Part shown: positions 42,387-56,900 of the stretch, piece after piece | How positions within the stretch are numbered: the first letter of the stretch is position 1 | Layout: each line of letters opens with the position of its first letter | NCBI RefSeq assembly: GCF_003268775.1 | Contig: NZ_QLSU01000002.1 | Coordinates: forward strand, 124,001-188,000 | Origin: Paraburkholderia unamae | Lineage (GTDB): Bacteria; Pseudomonadota; Gammaproteobacteria; Burkholderiales; Burkholderiaceae | Length of the DNA stretch: 64,000 nt | Direction of reading: 5' to 3' | Notes under the pieces: generated by a model | The model's database searches: none | What the model was told of the DNA's origin: nothing | The model's input: only the letters and a program-made list of their open reading frames with translations | Program-made: the position numbers and the translations under genes

Positions 42387-42761
42387 ATGACCCGCTTTAC
42401 CCACGCTCTACGCCTTGCCGCCGCCGGCGTGCTCGTCTCGACCCTCGCCGCGTGCGTGGTGAACCAGCCGGCGTCGCGCCCCGTTGCGCCGCCCCCGCCG
42501 GGCCCGAACCCGCATGAAGTCGCCGTCGATCGCCTGCATCAGGTCGACAGCCGCATCGACAATCTGGGCCACCGCATCGACATGCGCGTGAGCCAGGGCT
42601 ACTACCCGCCGCCCCAGGGCGGCGCGCTGCATCATCGCCTCGACACGATCCGCGGCGAAGCGCACGACATGGCTGCGCAGCACGGCGGCGGCATTTCGGC
42701 CGACGAACAGCATGTGCTGAACCAGGAACTCGACACGGCCGCGCGCGCCATCGGCGAGTAA
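42387..42761 (+). CDS. Small lipoprotein with helical domain
   Basis: Precursor of 124 residues. The lipobox LAAC gives Cys23 as the lipidated residue, followed by a Pro-rich linker (RPVAPPPPGP) and a helical region with coiled-coil character (DRLHQVDSRIDNLGHRID). Strong AAAGGAG ribosome site. Function unknown; the short, helical, outer-membrane-lipoprotein layout suggests an envelope role. Not obviously linked to the glycine genes downstream. Confidence 0.8.
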   Translation: MTRFTHALRLAAAGVLVSTLAACVVNQPASRPVAPPPPGPNPHEVAVDRLHQVDSRIDNLGHRIDMRVSQGYYPPPQGGALHHRLDTIRGEAHDMAAQHGGGISADEQHVLNQELDTAARAIGE

Positions 42762-42974
42762 GCGTCCTCCTGGTACGAGCCGCGCGGTCGCGGCTCGCAC
42801 TGCCTTCCGGCCGCTATCCATACCGCCCCCGTTTCCCCCGGCGCCGCGCCGCGTGCGCCCTCGATCTGCGCAATCCCGCACGCACCAACAGCCACCGGCC
42901 TTCCCGCCCGTTGGCCGCGCCGCGCGCCGAATTTTTCCGCATTGACATAGCCCCGAGGCGTCGCGCACAATCGC

Positions 42975-43265
42975 TGCGCGCGCCGGGAGAGCGTGCCGTT
43001 TGCCTTTCACCAGTGCAAGCGGCGCCGCCGAAGGGGCAACCCACAAACTCTCAGGCAAAAGGACCGTGCGCGCCGGACCGCTGATTCGCCTGTTTCGTGC
43101 TTTGGCGCGAGGCAAGCGAGACAGCAGACAAGTCCGCAACTCTGGAGAGCGGCAGTAGAACGGGCGGCGGCGGATCGTACCCCCACGCGTTCAGGCTGCC
43201 CACCGAAGGGGCGCGCGCCAGTCGCAGCAAGGCGCAATCTCTCAGGTACCGAGGACAGAGGGGCC
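42975..43265 (+). promoter_or_regulatory. Tandem glycine riboswitch
   Basis: Two glycine aptamers precede gcvT. The first (about 42975-43076) has CGGGAGAGCG, the core CCGAAGGGGC and ACTCTCAGGCAAAAGGACCG. The second (about 43136-43263) has CTGGAGAGCGGC, ACCGAAGGGGCG and ATCTCTCAGGTACCGAGGACAGAG. The linker of about 60 bases is longer than in compact examples. In known systems glycine binding turns on the glycine cleavage operon. Confidence 0.95.
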
Positions 43266-43325
43266 ATGCAAGAATCGACCACGGGCATCGTGCCTGCGGC
43301 GCTTCCTGCATGGCCTTTTTCGTTT
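43262..43325 (+). terminator. Riboswitch expression-platform terminator
   Basis: GGCCATGCA (43262-43270) pairs with TGCATGGCC (43307-43315), directly followed by TTTTTCGTTTT. The 5' arm begins at the closing stem of the second aptamer, so ligand-stabilised folding could prevent the hairpin and allow read-through into gcvT. Confidence 0.8.
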
Positions 43326-43349
43326 TCGCGCGTATCTCGCTGAGGCCCC

Positions 43350-44468
43350 ATGACCGAACTCAAACGCACCCCGCTGAATGACACGCACCGCGCGCTCAAC
43401 GCCCGCATGGTCGACTTCGGCGGCTGGGACATGCCCGTCAACTACGGCTCGCAGATCGACGAGCATCGCGCCGTGCGCACCGACGCCGGCATGTTCGACG
43501 TCTCGCACATGTGCGTGGTCGACTTTGCGGGCCCGAAGGCGCGCGAGTTCTTCGCCCGCGCGCTCGCCAACAACGTCGCCAAGCTCACGACGCCCGGCAA
43601 GGCGCTCTACTCGTGCATGCTGAACCCAGAAGGCGGCGTGATCGACGACCTGATCGTCTACTTCTTCGCCGACGACCAGTTCCGCACCGTCGTCAACGCG
43701 GGCACGGCTGAAAAAGACATCGCCTGGTTCGAGAAGCTCAACGCCGAAGGCGGCTTCGGCCTCACCATCACGCCGCGCCGCGATCTGGCGATCGTGGCCG
43801 TGCAAGGCCCGAACGCGCGCGAAAAGGTCTGGCAGGTCGCGCCCTCGTCGCGCAGCGCCACCGAAGTGCTCAAACCCTTCAACGCCGCGAAGATCGAAGC
43901 CACGCCGTTCGGCGAACTGATGATCGCGCGCACCGGCTACACCGGCGAAGACGGCTTCGAGATCGTGGTGCCGGCCGCCGCCGTGTGCGAACTCTGGGAC
44001 GCCCTGCAACGCCAGGGCGTGAAGCCCTGCGGTCTCGGCGCACGCGACACGCTGCGCCTCGAAGCAGGCATGAACCTCTACGGCCAGGACATGGACGACG
44101 GCGTCTCGCCGCTCGACGCGGGCCTCGCCTGGACCGTCGACATGAAGGAGCCGCGCGAGTTCGTCGGCCGCCCGGCGCTCGAAGCCAACGGCTCGCGCTC
44201 GGCCTTCGTCGGTCTGATCCTGCAAAAGGAAAACGGCAAGGCCGGCGGCGTGCTGCGCGCGCACCAGAAGGTGCTCACGCCGCACGGCGAGGGTGAGATC
44301 ACGAGCGGCACCTTCTCGCCGAGCATGCAGGAATCCATCGCCTTCGCACGCGTGCCCCAGGGCGTGCAGCCGGGCGATGTCGTGCAGGTGCAGATCCGTG
44401 ACAAAGCCCTTCCCGCAAGCGTGGTAAAACTGCCGTTCGTGCGCAACGGCAAGGTGCTCGTCGCCTGA
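43350..44468 (+). CDS. gcvT: Glycine cleavage system T protein (aminomethyltransferase)
   Basis: Tetrahydrofolate-dependent enzyme of 372 residues that takes the methylene group from the H-protein arm and releases ammonia. The N-terminal segment [22 protein letters not shown], the folate-binding [17 protein letters not shown] and the [13 protein letters not shown] motif are diagnostic. ATG at 43350 with TGAGG upstream. First gene of gcvT-gcvH-gcvP under the riboswitch. Confidence 0.98.
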   Translation: MTELKRTPLNDTHRALNARMVDFGGWDMPVNYGSQIDEHRAVRTDAGMFDVSHMCVVDFAGPKAREFFARALANNVAKLTTPGKALYSCMLNPEGGVIDDLIVYFFADDQFRTVVNAGTAEKDIAWFEKLNAEGGFGLTITPRRDLAIVAVQGPNAREKVWQVAPSSRSATEVLKPFNAAKIEATPFGELMIARTGYTGEDGFEIVVPAAAVCELWDALQRQGVKPCGLGARDTLRLEAGMNLYGQDMDDGVSPLDAGLAWTVDMKEPREFVGRPALEANGSRSAFVGLILQKENGKAGGVLRAHQKVLTPHGEGEITSGTFSPSMQESIAFARVPQGVQPGDVVQVQIRDKALPASVVKLPFVRNGKVLVA

Positions 44469-44541
44469 TCCGCAAGGATTCGAGCCGCGCACGCCCTCCC
44501 CTTTTCAAGCAACAAAAACCGAACCACGCACTGGAGCAACC

Positions 44542-44922
44542 ATGAGCATCCCGGCCGATCTGAAATACACCGAATCGCACGAGTGGATCCGCACCGAAGC
44601 CGACGGCACGCTGACCGTCGGCATTACCGACCACGCGCAGGAAGCGCTGGGCGACATCGTCTTCCTCGAACTGCCTGACGCGGGCCGCGCGGTCGCCGCC
44701 GGCGACGCCGTGGCCGTGATCGAGTCGGTCAAGGCCGCCTCGGACATCTACGCGCCGGTTGCGGGCGAGATCGTCGAGTCGAACACGTCGCTCGTCGACA
44801 CGCCCGACCAGGTGAACGGCGCGCCGTACGAATCGTGGCTCTTCAAGATCAAGCCCGCCGCCGACGCCAAGCTCGACTCGCTGATCGACGCTGCCGCGTA
44901 CGAAAAGGCAATCGGCGCATAA
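44542..44922 (+). CDS. gcvH: Glycine cleavage system H protein
   Basis: Lipoyl carrier of 126 residues that shuttles the aminomethyl group between the P, T and L proteins. The lipoylated residue is Lys64 in [14 protein letters not shown], preceded by the usual beta-sandwich segment [15 protein letters not shown]. Ribosome site TGGAG. It lies 73 bases after gcvT and 73 before gcvP. Confidence 0.98.
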   Translation: MSIPADLKYTESHEWIRTEADGTLTVGITDHAQEALGDIVFLELPDAGRAVAAGDAVAVIESVKAASDIYAPVAGEIVESNTSLVDTPDQVNGAPYESWLFKIKPAADAKLDSLIDAAAYEKAIGA

Positions 44923-44995
44923 GCTGGCAATCTCGCCTTAACCGCCATGGCGCGGCGGCGCGCTGACATCGCCGCCCGCGCCCGCAGGAACCCCT

Positions 44996-47947
<2,952 letters not shown>

Positions 47948-47978
47948 GTCACCGCAAGCCAACGCGAGCCCCCGCCAG

Positions 47979-48010
47979 GCCGCTGCGTCACCTCCGGTTG
48001 ACGCAGCGGC
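47979..48010 (+). terminator. Hairpin after gcvP
   Basis: Twelve-base perfect stem GCCGCTGCGTCA/TGACGCAGCGGC with an 8-base loop. No T run follows, so it may be a partial terminator or mRNA-stabilising structure. Confidence 0.55.
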
Positions 48011-48085
48011 GGTCATTCCGCTCACATTTGCCGCCGCAAACCGCTAACATCACACACCTGTCAGCCTTGAATCAGGGAGTCGCGC

Positions 48086-49276
48086 ATGGCGCGGAAGGTG
48101 CGAATGGTTCCAATGTGGGACTCACGGCGGGGCTTGCCGCAAGCCGCAACGCGCAATTCGGTCCGGCAGGCGCCTGGCGCATTGCAGCAAAGCGGTCCGC
48201 CGCGCCTTGCCGCCGCGCTGGCGCTCGCCTGCGCCGCCTTCACAGGCGCCTTCGCCGGCACGGCCGAGGCGGCCATGAATTTTTGCGCGGCTCCCGCGCT
48301 GCAATCGAGCGAACGCACCAACGCCGACCCCGGCGTGAAGGCGCTCGTGGCCGAAGTGGTGGCGCACGTAAACGATGTGCCGCGGCCGCTCGCGAAGCTG
48401 CATACCGAGGGCACGCTGCCGCACGAAGGCATCTACGACGAGAGCGTCGAGGCCGCGAAGGAACTCGACCTCATGCGCAACGCCGCGCTCGCGTGGCGCG
48501 CGACGAGCGACGAGCGCTTTCTGCGGCTCGTGGACCGCTTTCTGCTCGCCTGGGTCACCACGTACAAGCCCAGCTTCAACCCCATCGACGAAACGCGCTT
48601 CGAGGGGCTGATCCTCGCCTACGACTTGACCGCGAGCGCGCTGCCCGTGAAAACGCGCAACGCGACCATGCAGTTCCTGAACAGCTTCGCGAATGGCTAT
48701 ATCGGGCAGATCGACGCGCAGCCGCGCCCGCTCAAGGGCACTTTCGCGAACAACTGGCAGAGCCATCGGGTCAAACTGATAGCGATGATCGCGTTCACGC
48801 TCGACAACCGGAAGATGATCGCGACGGCGCAGCGGCTCTTCCTCGAGCATATCGGCGACAACATCGCGCCCGACGGCTCGACGCTCGATTTCAGCGAGCG
48901 CGATGCGTTGCACTACGTCACCTACGATCTCCAGCCGCTCGTGACCGCCGCGCTCGCCGCGCGCCGTCACAACCGCAACTGGCTGCCCGAACGCGCGGCC
49001 AATGGCGCGTCGCTCGCCGCCGCGCTCGACTGGCTCACGCCGTACGCGCTCGGCCAGAAAACGCACGAGGAATTCGTGCATTCGAACGTGCCATTCGACG
49101 CGAAGCGGCGCGAAGCGGGCCTGCCCGGCTATTCCGGCCAGTGGGACCCGAAGAACGCCGCCGAGCTGTTTCACCTGGCGGCGCGACTCGACGGCCGTTT
49201 TGCGCCGGTCGCGCTGAAACTCGCGCCCACGCCGCCCGCGTGGCTCGCCGTTTGCCTGCCGTTGCCGGCGCGCTAA
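48086..49276 (+). CDS. Exported alginate-lyase-family protein
   Basis: Protein of 396 residues with a long, basic N-terminal signal (hydrophobic stretch about residues 41-60, AFAGTAEA before the cut). The mature part is an alpha-helical barrel of the alginate lyase (PL5-like) family: segments [20 protein letters not shown], the aromatic [19 protein letters not shown] (family catalytic Asn/His/Arg region) and [20 protein letters not shown]. No alginate synthesis genes are near, so the substrate may be another uronate polymer. It begins 138 bases after gcvP. The ribosome site is GGGAG. Confidence 0.82.
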   Translation: MARKVRMVPMWDSRRGLPQAATRNSVRQAPGALQQSGPPRLAAALALACAAFTGAFAGTAEAAMNFCAAPALQSSERTNADPGVKALVAEVVAHVNDVPRPLAKLHTEGTLPHEGIYDESVEAAKELDLMRNAALAWRATSDERFLRLVDRFLLAWVTTYKPSFNPIDETRFEGLILAYDLTASALPVKTRNATMQFLNSFANGYIGQIDAQPRPLKGTFANNWQSHRVKLIAMIAFTLDNRKMIATAQRLFLEHIGDNIAPDGSTLDFSERDALHYVTYDLQPLVTAALAARRHNRNWLPERAANGASLAAALDWLTPYALGQKTHEEFVHSNVPFDAKRREAGLPGYSGQWDPKNAAELFHLAARLDGRFAPVALKLAPTPPAWLAVCLPLPAR

Positions 49277-49373
49277 AAAGCGCGCGAGGGTTGCGGCGGC
49301 GGCACGGGAAAAACGATGTCGCATTAACGCAGCACCCCCACAAACCAACGTCAGACAAGCAGGAGCAGTACCC

Positions 49374-50762
<1,389 letters not shown>

Positions 50763-50836
50763 TCGTTTGACACGCTGTCGCCTTGCCCGAAGTATCTGCA
50801 CGTCATCACGTAACGATTGAAGGAGACTTGACCGCC

Positions 50837-52555
50837 ATGCAGCAGCCGAACGATTCCGCCACCACCGAAGCCACCACCACCGGGGCTCGCCTCGTCGTCG
50901 ATGCGCTCGTCGCCAACGGCGTGGAGCGCGTGTTCTGCGTTCCCGGCGAGAGCTATCTCGCGGTGCTCGATTCGTTGTCCGACGAAACCTCGAAGATCGA
51001 AACCGTGGTGTGCCGTCACGAGGCGGCGGCCGCGAACATGGCGGAAGCGATCGGCAAGCTCACGGGCAAGCCGGGCGTGGCGCTCGTCACGCGCGGGCCG
51101 GGCGCCACGCACGCCTCGATTGGCGTGCACACGGCGTTCCAGGACTCCACGCCGATGATCCTCCTGATCGGCCAGGTCGCGCGCGAGCAGATGGACCGCG
51201 AGGCGTTCCAGGAGATCGACTATCGCCGCATGTTCGGGCAGATGGCGAAGTGGGTCGCCCAGATCGACGACGCGCGTCGCGTGCCCGAATATCTGAGCCA
51301 CGCGTTTCACGTCGCGATGTCGGGACGGCCCGGCCCGGTCGTGCTCGCGCTGCCCGAGGACATGCTGAGCGGCGCGATTCCGGCCGCCGAAGCGCAGCCC
51401 ATCGCGCCGCCCGCGCAACGCGTGCAGGCCTCGCCTTCCGCCGCGCAGATGGAACGCGTGCGCGAGTTGCTCGCGGGTGCGAAGAAGCCCTTTGTGATTG
51501 CGGGCGGTCATGGCTGGAACACGCAGGCATGCGCCGACTTCCAGCGCTTTGTCGAGAACTGGCAGTTGCCGGTGGGCCTCGCGTTCCGCTTCCAGGACAC
51601 GCTCAACAACGAGCACCCGAACTACGCGGGCGACGTGGGCCTCGGCATCAACCCGGCGCTCGCCAAACGCATTCGCGAAGCCGATGTGCTGCTCGCGCTG
51701 GGGCCGCGTCTGGGCGAATCCACGACGGGCGGTTACACGCTCTTCGACATTCCCAAGACGAAGCAGACGCTCATTCACGTGCACCAGGGCGCCGAGGAAC
51801 TCGGGCGCGTCTACGCGGCCGATCTGCCAATCGTTTCGGGTCTAGCCGAAATCGCGGCGCTGCTCGCAGAACTGCCCGCACCCGAGCAACCCGCGTGGGC
51901 GGGCAGCGCCGCCGAAGCGCACGAAGCCTGGCACGCATGGCGCAAGCCGCTGCCGATGCCCGGCGACGTGCAACTGGGCGAGGTGATGCAGCAACTGCGC
52001 GCACGCCTGCCCGACGACGCGATCGTCACGAACGGCGCAGGGAACTACGCCACCTGGCTGCATCGGCATTTCGCGTATCGCCACTTCCGCTCGCAACTCG
52101 CGCCGACGAGCGGCGCGATGGGCTACGGCGTACCCGCCGCGATCGCCGCGAAGTCGCTTTATCCTTCACGCACCGTGGTCGCGCTCGCGGGCGACGGCTG
52201 CTTCATGATGGCGTCGTCCGAACTCGCGACGGCCATGCAGTACGGCCTGAACGTCGTGTTCATCGTCGTGAACAACGCGCATTACGGCACGATCCGCATG
52301 CACCAGGAGCGCCACTATCCGAACCGCGTGCACGGCACGCAGCTCACGAACCCCGACTTCGCGGCGTTTGCGCAGTCGTTCGGCGCGCACGGTGAAGTCG
52401 TCACGGCGACCACGCAATTCGCGCCCGCGCTGGAGCGCGCGCTCACGGCCGGAAAGCCGGCGCTGATCGAGATCCGCGTGCCGAAGGAAGCGAGCACGCC
52501 CGCCGCGACCCTCGAACAGATTCGCGAAGCGGGCAAGAAAATGCGCGCGCAGTGA
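50837..52555 (+). CDS. Acetolactate-synthase-like thiamine-diphosphate enzyme
   Basis: Homo-oligomeric ThDP enzyme of 572 residues. The catalytic Glu is in VVCRHEAAAANMAEA (about residue 57), and the ThDP-binding signature starts GDGCFMM and ends VVNN. Similarity is to acetolactate synthase large subunits and related glyoxylate carboligase or benzoylformate decarboxylase-type enzymes. No small regulatory subunit (ilvH) follows, so it is probably not the biosynthetic enzyme and the substrate is uncertain. The ATG at 50837 has AGGAGA. It lies 74 bases after sdaA, so it may use the pyruvate that sdaA produces. Confidence 0.88.
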   Translation: MQQPNDSATTEATTTGARLVVDALVANGVERVFCVPGESYLAVLDSLSDETSKIETVVCRHEAAAANMAEAIGKLTGKPGVALVTRGPGATHASIGVHTAFQDSTPMILLIGQVAREQMDREAFQEIDYRRMFGQMAKWVAQIDDARRVPEYLSHAFHVAMSGRPGPVVLALPEDMLSGAIPAAEAQPIAPPAQRVQASPSAAQMERVRELLAGAKKPFVIAGGHGWNTQACADFQRFVENWQLPVGLAFRFQDTLNNEHPNYAGDVGLGINPALAKRIREADVLLALGPRLGESTTGGYTLFDIPKTKQTLIHVHQGAEELGRVYAADLPIVSGLAEIAALLAELPAPEQPAWAGSAAEAHEAWHAWRKPLPMPGDVQLGEVMQQLRARLPDDAIVTNGAGNYATWLHRHFAYRHFRSQLAPTSGAMGYGVPAAIAAKSLYPSRTVVALAGDGCFMMASSELATAMQYGLNVVFIVVNNAHYGTIRMHQERHYPNRVHGTQLTNPDFAAFAQSFGAHGEVVTATTQFAPALERALTAGKPALIEIRVPKEASTPAATLEQIREAGKKMRAQ

Positions 52556-52639
52556 GAGAAGAATGAGCGAAGAACGACTGAAAAGGAATCCTGAATAAGC
52601 TCACCTTTCGGTCCGGACGGACAGTCTGAGCGCATAAAC

Positions 52640-52676
52640 AAAAGCCCCGCAAGCCTCATGAGCTTGCGGGGCTTTT
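52640..52676. terminator. Bidirectional intrinsic terminator
   Basis: Perfect 15-base stem AAAAGCCCCGCAAGC/GCTTGCGGGGCTTTT with a 7-base loop, and T-rich on both strands. It serves both the ThDP enzyme gene and the convergent binding-protein gene. Confidence 0.93.
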
Positions 52677-52699
52677 GACGTCAGCCGAACGTCGGGGGC

Positions 52700-53848
52700 T
52701 TACTTGCCGCCCACGCTTTGCAGCGTCGTCCACTTGCCGTCGACCACCTTGTACAGCGTGATACCGCCGTTCTTCAGGTCGCCGCGCGAGTCGTACGCGA
52801 GTTCCGACGTCGTGACAGCCGGCATGCTGGTCTTCGCGAGGAACGGCAGGTACTTCGCCGGATCCGTCGAGTTCGCCGCCTTCATGGCCTTGAACATCGC
52901 CATTGCACCGTCATAGGCGTACGGCGAGTAGGTCTGCACGTCTTCGCCGAAGCGCTTCTTGTACTTCTCGACGTAGTCCTTGCCACCCGGCATCTGGTCG
53001 AGCGGCAGGCCCGCGAGCGACGCCACCGTGCCGTTCGCCGCGTCACCCGCGATCTTCAGGAACGTCGGCGTGTGGACCATTTCGCCGCCCATCAGCGGCG
53101 CCTTGATGCCCAGCGACTTCATCTGCTTGACCATCGGCGCGGCCTGCGAATCGGCGCCGCCGAAGTAGACCAGGTCGGGGTTCATCGCCTTCGCCTTCGT
53201 CAGGACCGACTTGAAGTCGACGGCCTTGTCGTTGGTGTACTCGCGGTCGATGATGTTGCCGCCGGCAGCCTTCGCGGCCTTCGAGAACTCGTCGGCGAGA
53301 CCCTGGCCGTAGGCCGTGCGGTCGTCGATCACGACGATCTTCTTCATGCCCAGGTTCTTCACCGCGAACGTGCCCGCGACCGAACCTTGCTGCGTGTCCG
53401 AGGTCATCATGCGGAACGTCGTCTTGAAGCCTTGCTGCGTGTATTCAGGCGCCGTCGCCATGGCGATCTGCGGGATGCCCGCGTTCGCGTAGATGCGTGA
53501 AGCCGGGATCGTCGTGCCCGAGTTGAAGTGACCGAGCATGCCCTTGATGCCGTCGTCGACGAGCTTCTGCGCGACCGTCGTGCCCGTGCGCGGGTCAGCC
53601 TGATCGTCGGCTGCGTCGAGCACGAAGTGCACCGGCTTGCCACCGATCACGGGCTTCGTTGCGTTCATGTCTTCAACGGCGAGCGTGATGCCGTTCTGGA
53701 AGTCCTTGCCGTAGTGCGCCTGCGCGCCCGTCATCGGACCGGCGAAACCGATCTTCACGTCATCGGCTTGTTGTGCGTGCGCAGTCCCCGCCAGCGACAC
53801 GGCCGCAACAAGCGTCGCGCCTGCCAGCTGCTTCATGGTGTGTTGCAT
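52700..53848 (-). CDS. Branched-chain amino acid ABC transporter substrate-binding protein
   Basis: Periplasmic LivK/LivJ-type binding protein of 382 residues. Signal peptide MQHTMKQLAGATLVAAVSLA with cleavage near AHAQQ. The mature N-terminus DVKIGFAGPMTGAQAHYGKD and ligand-region segments (NSGTTIPASRIYANAGIPQI, DDRTAYGQGLADEF) are typical. AAGGAGA ribosome site. It is an orphan: no permease or ATPase genes are adjacent, so it must share a transporter encoded elsewhere. It lies 93 bases downstream of putA on the same strand. Confidence 0.94.
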   Translation of the reverse strand: MQHTMKQLAGATLVAAVSLAGTAHAQQADDVKIGFAGPMTGAQAHYGKDFQNGITLAVEDMNATKPVIGGKPVHFVLDAADDQADPRTGTTVAQKLVDDGIKGMLGHFNSGTTIPASRIYANAGIPQIAMATAPEYTQQGFKTTFRMMTSDTQQGSVAGTFAVKNLGMKKIVVIDDRTAYGQGLADEFSKAAKAAGGNIIDREYTNDKAVDFKSVLTKAKAMNPDLVYFGGADSQAAPMVKQMKSLGIKAPLMGGEMVHTPTFLKIAGDAANGTVASLAGLPLDQMPGGKDYVEKYKKRFGEDVQTYSPYAYDGAMAMFKAMKAANSTDPAKYLPFLAKTSMPAVTTSELAYDSRGDLKNGGITLYKVVDGKWTTLQSVGGK

Positions 53849-53941
53849 TGCTTCTCCTTGGTACCAGGTATCAAACGAGCGGCTTTAGGCGAGAGCCTTG
53901 CCGCTTCCTTGTCTTGAGACGACCGACAGTATGGCTTGTGC

Positions 53942-56900
53942 TTAACCGATCGTCATCAAATTCGCATTACCGCCCGCTGCTGCCGTATTCACGCTGACCG
54001 AACGTTCTGCAAGCAGGCGTTCGAGTGCGTAATCTTCATCGCCGTTGGCCAGCGCGTGCGCCGCTACGCCCTGCACCGAGACAATCGGGCCCGGACGTTT
54101 TGCCACTTCCCTCACGAGCGCGAGCAGCTCGTCGCTGTCGCCTTCGAAGAGCACCGCATCGAAGTCGGCGTCGGCCGTCTTCTTGATCGCCACGTGCGCT
54201 TTGAGCGACGCAGGCAGCGCATTCACCAGCGCTTCGCCAGCCGCGCCCTGGAACAGCGCGCGGTTGCCCGTCGCCAGCGCAACGGCGAGTTGCGCGCGCG
54301 CACCCGTTGCCGTCGCAGGCACGCACAGCACCGTGCCGCGCGCCGACAGCGTGTACGTATTGCGCTCGCCCGTCGGGCCCGGCAGAACCGCCGTGGCGCC
54401 CGCGAGCACGTATTCGAGGTAGCCGTCGCAGCGCGCCGCGAGTGCGGGCTCGCGCTCGGCGATGAGCCAGTCGCGCAGCGTCGTGAGCGCGGCATGAGCC
54501 GACTGCGGCGCCGTCTCGCCTTGCGGCGCGTCCACGATCAGCGCATCGGCAAGCGACTTCGGCAAGCCGGCCGGGCGCTTGGCGAGCAGACGCGCGAGAT
54601 ACAGCGCGCCACCCGCCTTCGGACCCGTGCCCGACAGGCCTTCGCCGCCGAACGGCTGCACGCCCACCACAGCGCCGATCACGTTGCGATTCACGTAGAT
54701 GTTGCCCACGTGCGCGCGGCCGATCACATGCGCGATCGTTTCGTCGATACGCGTGTGGATGCCGAGCGTGAGGCCGTAACCCGTGGCGCGGATCTGCTCG
54801 AGCAGCTTGTCGAGCTGGCTGCGGCGATAGCGCACCACGTGCAGCACCGGGCCGAACACTTCGCGCTTGAGTTCGTCGAGGCTATCGAGCTCGATGAGCG
54901 TCGGCGGCACGAACGTGCCTTGCGCGCAGGTGTCGGGCGTAGGCATCTGCTGGACCGTGCGGCCCTTTTCGCGCATGCCTGCCACGTGCGTATCGATGCC
55001 GCGCTTCGCGTCGACGTCGATCACGGGGCCCACGTCGGTCGAAAGGCGGTCGGGGTTGCCCACCGCGAGTTCCTTCATCGCGCCCGTGAGCATTTCGAGC
55101 GTGCGGTCCGCCACGTCGTCTTGCAGGCACAGCACGCGCAGCGCGGAGCAACGCTGACCGGCCGAGTCGAACGCACTTTGCAGCACGTCCGCGACCACCT
55201 GCTCTGCGAGCGCCGACGAATCGACGATCATCGCGTTCTGGCCGCCGGTTTCGGCGATCAGCGGAATCGGGCGGCCATCGGAGTCGAGGCGCTCGGACAG
55301 CGTCTTGTTGATGAGGCGCGCGACTTCGGTCGAGCCCGTGAACATCACGGCGCGCGTGCGTGCGTCGGCAACCAGCGCCGCGCCCACGGTTTCGCCGTCG
55401 CCCGGCAGCAGTTGCACCGCGCCAGCCGGCACGCCGGCTTCGCGCAGGATGCGCACGGCTTGCGCGGCGATCAGCGGCGTTTGTTCAGCGGGCTTCGCGA
55501 GCACCGTGTTGCCGGCCGCGAGCGCGGCGGCCACCTGACCCATGAAGATCGCGAGCGGGAAGTTCCACGGGCTGATACACACCACGGGGCCGAGCGGGCG
55601 ATGCGTGTCGTTCGAGAACTCTTCGCGGATCTGCGTGGAGTAGTAGCGCAGGAAGTCGATCGCTTCGCGAATTTCTGCCACAGCGTTCGGCAGCGACTTG
55701 CCCGCTTCGCGCACGATCAGGCCCATGAGCGTGTGCATCTGCGCTTCGAGCAGGTCGGCGGCGCGCGCGAGGCAATCGGCGCGCGCTTCGACGGGCGTAG
55801 CCTGCCAGATCGGCGCGGCGGCCACGGCGTGCGAGAGCGCGGCGCTCACGTGCTCGCTCGTTGCTTCCACAACGGTCCCGACCAGATCGCGATGATCGGC
55901 CGGATTGCGCACGTCGCGCGCAGTGCCTTCCGCGAGATCGATATCGGCAAGCATCGGCGCGGCGCGCCACGGATGATGCGCGCTCGCCAGCAGCGCCGAC
56001 GAAAGCGACGCGAGACGATGCTCGTTCGAGAGATCGAGGCCCATCGAGTTGAAGCGCTCGCTGCCGAACAGCTCGCGCGGCAGCGGAATCTTCGTGTGCG
56101 GCGCGCCCAGCGGCACGACCTTCGCGGCTTCGTCGATGGGGTTCGAGACCAGTTCGGCGACCGGCACGGTTTCGTCGGCGATGCGGTTCACGAACGAGGT
56201 ATTCGCGCCGTTTTCGAGCAGGCGGCGCACGAGATACGCGAGCAGCGTTTCGTGCGTGCCGACCGGCGCGTATACGCGGCACGGGCGGTTCAGCTTGCCC
56301 TGCGAGAGCGGACCCGTGACTTCTTCGTACAGCGGCTCGCCCATGCCGTGCAGGCACTGGAATTCGTACTGGCCGGGATAGTAGTTCTGGCCCGCGAGGT
56401 GATAGATCGCCGAGAGCGTGTACGCGTTGTGCGTGGCGAACTGCGGATACACCGCGTCCGGCGCGCCGAGCAGCTTCTTCGCGCAGGCGAGGTACGAGAC
56501 GTCCGTGTAGATCTTGCGCGTGTACACCGGGTAGCCTTCGAGGCCATCCACCTGCGCGCGCTTGATTTCCGTGTCCCAGTACGCGCCCTTCACGAGGCGC
56601 ACCATGATGCGGTGACGGCTGCGGCGCGCGAGATCGACGATGTAGTCGATCACGAACGGGCAGCGCTTCTGGTAAGCCTGCACCACGAAGCCAATGCCGT
56701 TCCAGCCCGCGAGTTCCTGGTCGAAGCACAGCGCTTCGAGCAGGTCGAGCGAAAGCTCGAGCCGGTCGGCTTCTTCGGCGTCGATATTGAGGCCAATGTC
56801 ATAGCGGCGCGCGAGCACGGCGAGTGCGCGCACGCGCGGCAGCAGTTCGTTCATCGTGCGTTCCTGCTGCGCGCGCGAGTAGCGCGGATGCAGCGCGGAG

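Noticed and set aside
50837..52555. Biosynthetic acetolactate synthase IlvB/IlvI
   Set aside because: No small subunit or ilvC follows, and the neighbours are serine/glycine catabolism genes; only a family-level call is safe.
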